Shown here in pieces: positions 26,383-33,362 of a stretch of 64,000 nucleotides of DNA. This DNA is from Massilia solisilvae (GTDB lineage Bacteria; Pseudomonadota; Gammaproteobacteria; Burkholderiales; Burkholderiaceae_D). The DNA lies in contig NZ_JANUGV010000009.1 of assembly GCF_024753215.1 (NCBI RefSeq), positions 61,759 through 125,758 on the forward strand, written 5' to 3'. The notes beneath the pieces were generated by a model. The model made no database searches, had not been told where the DNA came from, and saw only the letters and a list, made by a program, of their open reading frames with translations. Within the stretch, counting starts at the first letter, position 1. Every line of letters starts with the position of its first letter. A program made the position numbers and the translations under genes.

Positions 26383-28044
26383 ATGCCCGCTTCGTCCGCC
26401 CGGCCTGCAGTTGCCGAAACCAATCAACATGACGTCAACGCCCAACTGGCCGAGGCCCTGGCACGTTTCGAACTGGTGAACCGCAGCGCCAGCGAAGGCC
26501 TGTGGGACATGGCCTACCCGGCGGACGGCAATGTTGGCCCCCAGACGCCGATCTGGGTCTCGGACCAGATGCGCAGCCTGCTCGGCTTCAAGGACGAGAC
26601 CGACTTTCCGAACGTGCTCGACAGCTGGGCCTCGCTGCTGCACCCCGAAGACGCGGACGCCGCAATGGCCGCGTTCACCGCGCACCTGTCCGACAAAACG
26701 GACAAGACCCCGTACGACCTGGAATACCGCGTCAGGACGCGCTCGGGCGAATACCGCTTGTTCCACGCCCGCGGCAACACGCTGCGCGACGCCGATGGCA
26801 ATCCGCTGCGGGTGGCTGGTTCCATGCGCGACATCACGGACGAGAAGCGCCGCGCAGCCGAGCTGGATGCGGCGGTGACCCGCTTCAAGCTGGTCAACGA
26901 CAGTGCCAGCGAAGGCCTGTGGGACATGGTGTACCCGGGGGACGGCAACATTGGCCCGCAGACGCCGTTCTGGTGGTCCGACCAGTTCCGCAAGCTGCTC
27001 GGCTACAGCGACGAGACCGATTTCCCCAACGTGCTCGATAGCTGGGCCTCGCTGCTGCACCCGGAAGACAAGCAGGTCACGCTGGACGCGTTTGGCGCGC
27101 ACCTGGGCGACAAGACCGGCAAGACCCCGTTCAACCGCGAGTACAAGCTCAAGCTGAAGTCGGGCGAATACCGCTGGTTCAGCGCCATCGGCACCACCTT
27201 GCGCGACGCCGAAGGCAACCCGCTGCGTGTGGCCGGCTCGCTCAAGGACATCGACGACGAGAAGCGCCGCGCCGAGAACCTGGACCAGTCGATCGGCGCG
27301 CTCGTGCAGCGCCTGTCGGAGCAGACCGCCGACATCCTCGCCAAGTCCGGCTCGGTCGCCGCGGGCAGCCAGTCGCTGTCCGCCACCACCGAAGAGATGA
27401 ACGCCTCGGTGGAAGAACTGACCGCCTCCATTCATTCGATCGCACAAAGCACACGCAGCACCGACGCGGTGGCCCGCACCACGCAGGACGAGGCCGAAGT
27501 GGGCGCCAAGGCCATCGGCAAGGCAATCGAGGCGATGGACGTGCTGCGCCAGTCGTCCGAGGATATGTCCGAGATCGTCAAGGTCATCAGCGAAATCGCC
27601 GGACAGACCAACCTGCTGGCGTTTAACGCCGCGATCGAGGCAGCGCGCGCCGGCGAGCATGGCCTGGGCTTTTCGGTGGTGGCTGACGAAGTGCGCAAGC
27701 TGGCCGAACGCTCGGCCCAGGCCACCAAGGAAATCTCCAAACTCATCAACAGCTCGATCAAGCTGATCGTGCAAGGCAGCGAGGTATCCAACCAGGCCGG
27801 CGAAGCGTTCACCAAGATCGTCAACGGCGTGCGCCAGACCGGCCAGGCGATTGCCGAGGTGTCGAGCGCCGCTCAGGAGCAGCTCGAAAGCGTGAAGATG
27901 ATCGGCGAAGCAGTGCAGCAAGTGGCCGAGGAAACCGAGAAGGCTGCGGCCGCGGCGGAAGGCATCGACGGCAGCTGCCGCGACCTGGACGCCGTCGCCC
28001 AGAACCTGAACACGGCATTCCAGCAGTTCAAGGCCAAGGGCTGA
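26383..28044 (+). CDS. Soluble chemoreceptor with two PAS domains
   Basis: A 553-residue methyl-accepting chemotaxis protein without membrane helices. Two PAS_3-type domains (about residues 29-160 and 168-300) are near copies: both contain SASEGLWDM, DETDFPNVLDSWASLLHPED and NPLRVAGS, offset by 139 residues. The signalling domain (about 320-553) has the conserved hairpin tip EIAGQTNLLAFNAAIEAARAGEHGLGFSVVADEVRKLAERS. It probably senses an internal redox or metabolic signal and forms arrays with CheA/CheW. The ATG at 26383 has GGAG six bases upstream; an ATG at 26371 and a GTG at 26344 are alternatives. First gene of a chemotaxis cluster. Confidence 0.92.
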   Translation: MPASSARPAVAETNQHDVNAQLAEALARFELVNRSASEGLWDMAYPADGNVGPQTPIWVSDQMRSLLGFKDETDFPNVLDSWASLLHPEDADAAMAAFTAHLSDKTDKTPYDLEYRVRTRSGEYRLFHARGNTLRDADGNPLRVAGSMRDITDEKRRAAELDAAVTRFKLVNDSASEGLWDMVYPGDGNIGPQTPFWWSDQFRKLLGYSDETDFPNVLDSWASLLHPEDKQVTLDAFGAHLGDKTGKTPFNREYKLKLKSGEYRWFSAIGTTLRDAEGNPLRVAGSLKDIDDEKRRAENLDQSIGALVQRLSEQTADILAKSGSVAAGSQSLSATTEEMNASVEELTASIHSIAQSTRSTDAVARTTQDEAEVGAKAIGKAIEAMDVLRQSSEDMSEIVKVISEIAGQTNLLAFNAAIEAARAGEHGLGFSVVADEVRKLAERSAQATKEISKLINSSIKLIVQGSEVSNQAGEAFTKIVNGVRQTGQAIAEVSSAAQEQLESVKMIGEAVQQVAEETEKAAAAAEGIDGSCRDLDAVAQNLNTAFQQFKAKG

Positions 28045-28068
28045 TCCAGGCGCACACGGAGAGCTGAC

Positions 28069-29568
28069 TTGAGCACGACAACAACCCGGGGCGGCCCGGG
28101 ACAAGCCATCTACGCCTCGTTCACGGTGGATGGCGATGAGTATGCAGTGGACGTGCGGCACGTGCGGGAGGTGGTGAACCTGCCGTCCGAGATCACGCCG
28201 ATGCCGCTCGCACCCGACTTCGTGGCCGGCGTCTTCAACCTGCGCGGCACCATTGTCCCCGCGCTCGATGCCAGGCGCCTGCTGCAGGCGAGCCCGCGCA
28301 GCGGGGCGGCCGCGACCAAGGTGGTGGTGGTCGAGCTCAATGGCGTCCGCCTCGGGCTGATCGTGGACGACACCGGGCGCGTGCTGCGGCCACGTGGCGA
28401 TGAGCAGACGCTGTTCGAGTACGAGGACGCATCCACGCGCCGCCTCGTGGCCGGCGTGCTCAAGATCGCGGGCGCGCTGGTGCGGGTGCTGGCCCTTCCC
28501 CGCCTGATCGCACTGGAAGACGTGCCGCACCCGCAGGACGGGATGGGCGCGGCCAACGGCGCGCGCGCACGGGCGCAGCGCAAGCGCTGCATCATCTTCC
28601 GGGTCGGCGCAATGCGGCTCGCCTTTGCCATTGGCGGCATCAGCGAAATCGTGCTGGCTTCCGGCATCGAGCGCTCGCCCGTGCAGGAAGACCTGTGCGC
28701 GGGCGTGATGCATATTCGCGAGCAGATTGTGCCGGTGGTTCGCTTCAGCGCGCTGCTGCAGGCCGATACGCAAACCGATGCCAACGCCGCCGAGTCGCGC
28801 GTGATCGTGCTCGACCTCGGCACGGCGCAGGTCGGGCTGCTGGTCGATGCGGTGGAATCCATCGATGCCTATTTCGAGGATGAGCTGATGCGCGTGCCCG
28901 TGCTCGGGCGGCACAAGGCCGCCATGTTCGCCGGCTGCATCGACTTCGGCGAACGCGGCCACGTGTTCCTGCTCGACAGCCAAAACGTCCTCGATCATGG
29001 CGAAATCCAGCGCGTGACCGGCAACTTCAGCCAGCTGTTTGGCGCCAGCGAGCAGTCGGCGCGCACCGCCCGGCGCAGAGTCGAACATCGCCTGCCCTAC
29101 CTGTGGTTCCGCGCGCGCGACGCATTCGCGCTGCCGATGCAACAGGTGCGCGAGATTATCGATCACGCGGACCGGCTCATCGTCATGCCCGGCGCGCCGG
29201 ACTTCGTGGCCGGCATGTTCAACCTGCGCGGGCAATTGGTGACGGTGGTCGATGTGCGTTCGTTCTACCAGTTGGGCGCGGAGGAATCCAACCAGCAGCC
29301 GGACCGCAAGATCGTCGTGCTCGACAACGGCGACGCCTTGCTGGGTTTGCTCGTGGATGCGGTCGAAAGCATCGTGCGCGTCGATTCCTCGGACAAGATC
29401 CCGGTACCCGCGCTGCTGCGCCACGCCATGGCGGCGGCCGTACGTGACGACATCACGGAAGTCATCCGCTATGCAGTCGATGAGCGCCAGCTGCATTTGC
29501 AGGTCCTGAGCTCGACACGGGTCTTTGCCGCAATCGCGGAGCGGCAGGTCGAAACGGCCGATGCCTGA
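28069..29568 (+). CDS. Triple-domain CheW coupling protein
   Basis: A 499-residue protein made of three CheW domains in a row (about residues 10-155, 170-325 and 340-490). Each shows CheW marks such as VREVVNLPSEITPMP, DFVAGVFNLRG, LGLIVDD (first), QVGLLVDAVESI (second) and DFVAGMFNLRGQLVTVVDV, LLGLLVDAVESI (third). CheW joins receptors to CheA; multi-domain forms can cross-link arrays. The start is TTG at 28069 with GGAGAG upstream. It lies 25 bases after the receptor gene, and its stop overlaps cheR. There is no receiver domain, so it is not CheV. Confidence 0.9.
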   Translation: MSTTTTRGGPGQAIYASFTVDGDEYAVDVRHVREVVNLPSEITPMPLAPDFVAGVFNLRGTIVPALDARRLLQASPRSGAAATKVVVVELNGVRLGLIVDDTGRVLRPRGDEQTLFEYEDASTRRLVAGVLKIAGALVRVLALPRLIALEDVPHPQDGMGAANGARARAQRKRCIIFRVGAMRLAFAIGGISEIVLASGIERSPVQEDLCAGVMHIREQIVPVVRFSALLQADTQTDANAAESRVIVLDLGTAQVGLLVDAVESIDAYFEDELMRVPVLGRHKAAMFAGCIDFGERGHVFLLDSQNVLDHGEIQRVTGNFSQLFGASEQSARTARRRVEHRLPYLWFRARDAFALPMQQVREIIDHADRLIVMPGAPDFVAGMFNLRGQLVTVVDVRSFYQLGAEESNQQPDRKIVVLDNGDALLGLLVDAVESIVRVDSSDKIPVPALLRHAMAAAVRDDITEVIRYAVDERQLHLQVLSSTRVFAAIAERQVETADA

Positions 29569-30388
29569 ATCGTTCGACGACATGGACGCGAGCACCTTGC
29601 AGAGCGCGCTCGACCTGGTTCGCCGGCACACCGGCATCAGCATGAGCATGGCCAAGCGCTCGATGCTGCAGTCGCGCCTGCGCCCGCGCATGCGCCAGCT
29701 CAAGCTCGCCTCGTACGAGAGCTACCTGCAACTGCTGGCGAATGACGAACGCGAGCGCCAGCCGTTCATCGACGCGGTGACCACGCACCACACCGCGTTT
29801 TTCCGCACGCCCAGGATCTGGCAGTACCTGAGCGATGTGTTCCTGCCGGCGTGGTGGGAGCAGCATCCTGAGCGGCCATTGCAGGTGTGGTCGGCGGCGG
29901 CCTCGACGGGCGAAGAAGCGTGCACGATTGCGATCTGCTGCGAAGAGTTCCGCCGGCACCACCCGGGCTTCCGCTACCAGATCACGGCCACCGACATCGC
30001 AGCCGAGGTGCTGGAACGGGCGCGGCGCGGCGAGTACGCTGGCTCCGCCGTCACCGCGTTCCAGGCGGCCCAGCCGGAACTGTTCGCGCGCTACAACGCG
30101 CTGGAGACGCGGGACCGGTTCATGCTCGGCAACGCGGTGCGGGAACGCATCTCGTTCTCGGTCCACAACCTGCTGCAAGCGAGCCCGTGGGAGGACGCCT
30201 TCGATGTGGTTTTTCTGCGCAACGTGCTCATTTACTTCAAGCCGGAGGACGTGGTCGCCATCGTGCGCAAGGTCGCGCCGGCGCTGCACGCGCGCGGCGT
30301 GCTGATGATTGGCGAGGCCGAATCGCTCACGTCGCTGGACGTGCCGTTCCAGTTCGAGCAACCGCAAATCTACCGGCGCGCCACCTGA
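29561..30388 (+). CDS. cheR: Chemotaxis protein methyltransferase CheR
   Basis: A 275-residue enzyme that methylates glutamates on chemoreceptors with S-adenosylmethionine. The N-terminal helical domain (about 8-75) includes GISMSMAKRSMLQSRLRPRM. The catalytic domain has TTHHTAFFRTP, VWSAAASTGEEACTIAI (SAM loop), ITATDIAAEVLERARRG, and VVFLRNVLIYFKPED. The ATG overlaps the triple-CheW stop by eight bases. A cheB methylesterase is not found in this cluster; CheD follows directly. Confidence 0.95.
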   Translation: MPESFDDMDASTLQSALDLVRRHTGISMSMAKRSMLQSRLRPRMRQLKLASYESYLQLLANDERERQPFIDAVTTHHTAFFRTPRIWQYLSDVFLPAWWEQHPERPLQVWSAAASTGEEACTIAICCEEFRRHHPGFRYQITATDIAAEVLERARRGEYAGSAVTAFQAAQPELFARYNALETRDRFMLGNAVRERISFSVHNLLQASPWEDAFDVVFLRNVLIYFKPEDVVAIVRKVAPALHARGVLMIGEAESLTSLDVPFQFEQPQIYRRAT

Positions 30389-30390
30389 CA

Positions 30391-30882
30391 ATGAATGAAC
30401 CGGATCTGGTTCACGTGCGCATCGGCCAGCTGGCGATCGGGCACAGCCCCACCATCCTGAAGGCCACGCTGGGCTCGTGCATCGGCGTGGCCCTGCTGTG
30501 GCGCGCGCGCGGCGTGTACGGGCTGGCACACTGCCTGCTGCCGCTGGCGCCTGACGCTTCGATTGGACACGGCCGCGCGCGCTACGTGGACCAGGCCGTG
30601 ATCTCGCTGCTCGACGCGATGGGCGCGATGGCGGAACACCACGCCGAGATCGAAGCGCATCTTGCCGGCGGCGGAAACATGATGCAGCGAACGCCCGCGG
30701 CCGGGCGCGTGTTGCCGGTGGGGCAGCTCAATATCGAGGCGGCGCAGCGGGTACTGGAGGCACACGGCATCAAGGTGCATTCGGCTGATCTGGCCGGGTT
30801 TCACGCGCGCCAAATCCAGGTCGACTGCGCCAGCGGAAGTGTGAAGGTGACGCGGGTGCCGGCACCGGATGGAGCTCGGTAG
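30391..30882 (+). CDS. cheD: Chemoreceptor glutamine deamidase CheD
   Basis: A 163-residue CheD, which deamidates receptor glutamines. The active-site region ATLGSCIGVALLW holds the nucleophile Cys near residue 30; GLAHCLLP near residue 48 holds the catalytic His, and HLAGGGNMM follows as the Thr/Ser-type loop. It begins two bases after cheR and ends the chemotaxis cluster. The next 217 bases, before hcp, hold no recognisable gene. Confidence 0.93.
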   Translation: MNEPDLVHVRIGQLAIGHSPTILKATLGSCIGVALLWRARGVYGLAHCLLPLAPDASIGHGRARYVDQAVISLLDAMGAMAEHHAEIEAHLAGGGNMMQRTPAAGRVLPVGQLNIEAAQRVLEAHGIKVHSADLAGFHARQIQVDCASGSVKVTRVPAPDGAR

Positions 30883-31099
30883 CCGACTTGGTGTCCACGC
30901 ATTACCTCCGAGCCCGACAAGTGTGGCGAGAGACCGTGCATCCGCGGTGTGCGGCCCCGGGTGGCAGATATTATTTCGTTTCTCGCGGCCGGCGCCTCCC
31001 ATAAAGTCCGCCAAGAAGCGCACGGCATTGAGTAGTCGCAATTGTTCCGGTTCCCGTATGTCACAGAATGGCTGGGTGACGAAATGACAGGGGAATTCT

Positions 31100-31591
31100 A
31101 TGGCGATCGACGTGTACTTGCAGATCGACGGCATCAAGGGCGAATCGTCCGACCATGGACATGACGGTTGGATTGAACTGACGTCCGCGCAGTGGGGAGT
31201 CAAGCAGCCGAAAAGTGCCACGGCCTCCACGTCCGGCGGCCACACAGCGGAGCGCTGCGAGCACTCAAGCATCACCATCACAAAGATGGCTGACCTATCT
31301 TCACCGATCCTGATGCAGACCTGCTCTTCTGGCAGGACCATCCCGAAAGCGAAACTCGAATTCATGCGCGCAGACGGCCAAGGCACGCCGGTGAAGTACT
31401 ACGAGGTCGAGCTGGAGAACGTTCTCATCGATAGCATGAATCAAGCTGCGCACGAGGGCGGCATTCTGCACGATTCGATCGGACTGAGGTTCGCGAAGGT
31501 GCGTTGGAAATACACCCAGCAGAAGATCGGAGGCGGCGCCGGCGGCAATACTATGGGCGGCTGGAACCTCGCGACAAATCGCATCGCGTAG
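31100..31591 (+). CDS. hcp: Type VI secretion tube protein Hcp
   Basis: A 163-residue Hcp: it forms the hexameric ring tube of the type VI secretion system and carries small effectors inside. Family marks are MAIDVYLQIDGIKGESSD, the central ITITKMADLSSPILMQTC, LEFMRADGQGTPVKYYEVEL, and a late WKYTQQK followed by a Gly-rich tail. AGGGGAA lies before the ATG. No other secretion-system genes are near, so this is an orphan hcp locus of the kind that carries a cargo effector directly downstream. Confidence 0.95.
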   Translation: MAIDVYLQIDGIKGESSDHGHDGWIELTSAQWGVKQPKSATASTSGGHTAERCEHSSITITKMADLSSPILMQTCSSGRTIPKAKLEFMRADGQGTPVKYYEVELENVLIDSMNQAAHEGGILHDSIGLRFAKVRWKYTQQKIGGGAGGNTMGGWNLATNRIA

Positions 31592-31600
31592 CGAGGCGGG

Positions 31601-32083
31601 ATGATGGTCCAGGTACAACCCAAAGATAACCGTGGCTTCTTCATGCTGCCGCTAAAGCCGGAGGACGTCGGGTACTACACCTACGGCACTCCCGCGGGCG
31701 GCGCCGGCCAATACGCGGACCCAAGACTGCTATCGCTGCTGCTCTCGATCGAGCACCGTTGGCAAGGGATAGATGATCGACAGATCGGCATTGGGAACAT
31801 CAGCTTGGCCGATGGCACCAAATTTCCGCCACATAGCAGTCATCGAAGCGGCCGCGACGTGGACATCAGGTTGTTTCGCAAAGACGGCAAACACGCGCCA
31901 ATCTCACGCTTCGACGAACAATACGACCAAGCGGCAACGGCGAGCTTGATCGCAATGTTTTTTGAGTCCGGCATCGTACAAGTCGTCTATTTCAATGACC
32001 CGATGATCCCCCGAGTAAAGCCAGCCAAACATCACGATGACCATTTTCATGTAACCATCAACGCCGCCAAGCAATCAAAGTGA
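31601..32083 (+). CDS. MepA-like peptidoglycan endopeptidase, probable type VI effector
   Basis: A 160-residue protein with the LAS metallopeptidase zinc signature as in MepA (M74): HSSHRSGRDVDIRLF (about residues 73-87) for the first His and Asp, and HHDDHFHVTI near residue 148 for the second His pair. MepA cuts D-Ala-meso-Dap cross-links in peptidoglycan. There is no signal peptide, as expected for cargo injected by a type VI system and unlike cellular MepA. It starts nine bases after hcp and overlaps the first immunity candidate by four bases. Effector function is inferred from fold, lack of export signal and neighbours. Confidence 0.8.
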   Translation: MMVQVQPKDNRGFFMLPLKPEDVGYYTYGTPAGGAGQYADPRLLSLLLSIEHRWQGIDDRQIGIGNISLADGTKFPPHSSHRSGRDVDIRLFRKDGKHAPISRFDEQYDQAATASLIAMFFESGIVQVVYFNDPMIPRVKPAKHHDDHFHVTINAAKQSK

Positions 32084-32448
32084 AGAAAGCAGCCGCCGCT
32101 ATCGCGTTTCTTGCCTGTGGGGTGACATTGGCAACTGAGGTGCGCCCGTGGCGCTTCGCCTTCCAGCCGTTCAGCGGAACCTATTCGATCTATGGCGGCG
32201 ACTTAGGCGACCCACTGCCGCCAAGCGAGCACAGCAAGAACATTGCATTCTCCGTGACCGGCCAGGTTGCCAGGAAAATGTTCGACACGATGGCTCCTGA
32301 CCTGAAAGATGCCTGCGGCGCCGAAGATGGAAAACGCATGCGTCAACGCGCCGAGCTGGTCTGCTGGTATGACCCCAAGTACGGCTACGAATGCACCTTC
32401 GGGGTTGATTTGGTGAGCGGACGCAGCATCAGTGGAGCGATATGCTGA
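32080..32448 (+). CDS. Periplasmic immunity protein candidate 1
   Basis: A 122-residue protein starting with GTG inside the end of the effector gene (GTGA overlap). A signal peptide covers about residues 1-18 (MKKAAAAIAFLACGVTLA), placing it in the periplasm where a cell-wall hydrolase would act. The mature part has four Cys, DACGAEDGKR, LVCWYDPKYGYECTFG, and ends SGAIC. It resembles the next protein (shared IYGG, R.(E/D).L(V/I)C, YxCTFGxDL.(S/T)G.SI.G). The family is not recognised; immunity to the adjacent hydrolase is inferred from position and export. Confidence 0.72.
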   Translation: MKKAAAAIAFLACGVTLATEVRPWRFAFQPFSGTYSIYGGDLGDPLPPSEHSKNIAFSVTGQVARKMFDTMAPDLKDACGAEDGKRMRQRAELVCWYDPKYGYECTFGVDLVSGRSISGAIC

Positions 32449-32852
32449 GGCCACCACTTATCATGGCGGCTGCGCTTTGCGGAGTACTCACCGCAAAGAC
32501 TGCAGTCGCCGTATGGGACTACACCTCTGGGGAGCTCTCTGGTGATTACGTCATCTACGGCGGCTATCCCACCCAGGCGGAAGCACATGCGCCAACGCCC
32601 GGGGACGCCAAGGTTGCTTTCAGCCTACGCGGGACCGCGGCAAAGGAAATCTATGATGCGATTGGTGCAGGTCCAGCACGTGGGGCCCCACCGGAACGAG
32701 CATGCACGGGCCATCCCGAGATTAAAGTGCGAGAACGAGACGCTCTGATCTGCCGCCATTCTCCACGCGGCTACTGGTGCACTTTCGGGTTTGATCTCTC
32801 GACGGGCTTGAGCATATGGGGGATTACTGGCGGGCGCATCTGCGAAGGTTAA
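32442..32852 (+). CDS. Periplasmic immunity protein candidate 2 (paralogue)
   Basis: A 136-residue exported protein (signal peptide about residues 1-22, ends KTAVAVW) related to the preceding gene: both keep GxYxIYGG, a FSxxGxxAxxM/IxD stretch, RxxLVC/LIC, CTFGFDLSTG and SIxG near the C terminus. It overlaps the first immunity gene by seven bases, forming a four-gene unit hcp-effector-immunity-immunity. Tandem immunity genes often result from duplication or from collecting protection against variant effectors. I assign the role from context only. Confidence 0.68.
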   Translation: MLRPPLIMAAALCGVLTAKTAVAVWDYTSGELSGDYVIYGGYPTQAEAHAPTPGDAKVAFSLRGTAAKEIYDAIGAGPARGAPPERACTGHPEIKVRERDALICRHSPRGYWCTFGFDLSTGLSIWGITGGRICEG

Positions 32853-32899
32853 GGAGACCGGCTAGCGGCCCCCATCGGCCGCCACGTCGTCTACACCTC

Positions 32900-32928
32900 A
32901 AAAAAACGAACCCGCAGGTGCGGTTTTT
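32900..32928 (-). terminator. Old rpoC-type terminator attached to the remnant
   Basis: On the minus strand CCGCA-CC-TGCGG is followed by GTTCG and seven T residues. It sits in the same place relative to the rpoC remnant as the intact terminator does to rpoC, but with a different stem sequence. Confidence 0.55.
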
Positions 32929-32937
32929 GTTGAAGCT

Positions 32938-33205
32938 GACTACGCGTACTCGCCGTCGCGCGGATGCGTTTCCGCTTCCTGATGAGCAGCGTTGGCTTGG
33001 TCTTCGATCTTACAGCTCGGCGGCCATGTTGGCCTTTGCCTTCTGCAGCAGCTGGGCGCGCTCTTCCGCTTCCCACTGCTCTTTCTCCTTGCGGAGCGCG
33101 GTAGAACACGAGACCCGTATGGCCCGAGATGAGGCGGCCGACGATCACCTTTTTGCTTCAGGCCGCGCAGGCCATCGCGCTTGCCCATGCTCGCAGCTTC
33201 CGGCC
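32938..33205 (-). pseudogene. Decayed duplicate of the 3' end of rpoC
   Basis: This stretch matches the last roughly 265 bases of the intact rpoC (35359-35605), in the same orientation, base for base over long runs such as gcagctgggcgcgctcttcc. One reading frame keeps MGKRDGLRGLK and then shifts; another keeps VGRLISGHTGLVF; the end again reads DQANAAHQEAETHP. Small insertions and deletions break the frame, and the original TAA has changed, moving the stop to 32940. Only the C terminus is present, so it is a non-coding remnant. It forms one edge of the 2.1-kb insert that carries the GHKL gene. The gap 32853-33362 holds only this remnant, its terminator and a possible promoter. Confidence 0.9.
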
Positions 33206-33362
33206 TGATGCCGAACTCTGATGGTGGCTTCGAGACCTGACCCCAGCTTCTGCCACAGTTCTTTGCCCTAGCCCGCTTGGTCGTTGCGTCTTAACAGCCT
33301 ACATTCGCGAGCGTTATTGAACGTGCTATATTTTCACCACGAAATCATTGCCAAGGGAAAAT

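Noticed and set aside
26365..29703. A roughly 1100-codon frame antisense to the chemoreceptor and CheW genes
   Set aside because: Same cause: the sense strand has clear MCP and CheW domains, and the antisense product shows only skewed composition.
32893..33205. Short open frames in the rpoC remnant as small genes
   Set aside because: They match rpoC in broken pieces of different frames, so they are decay products.
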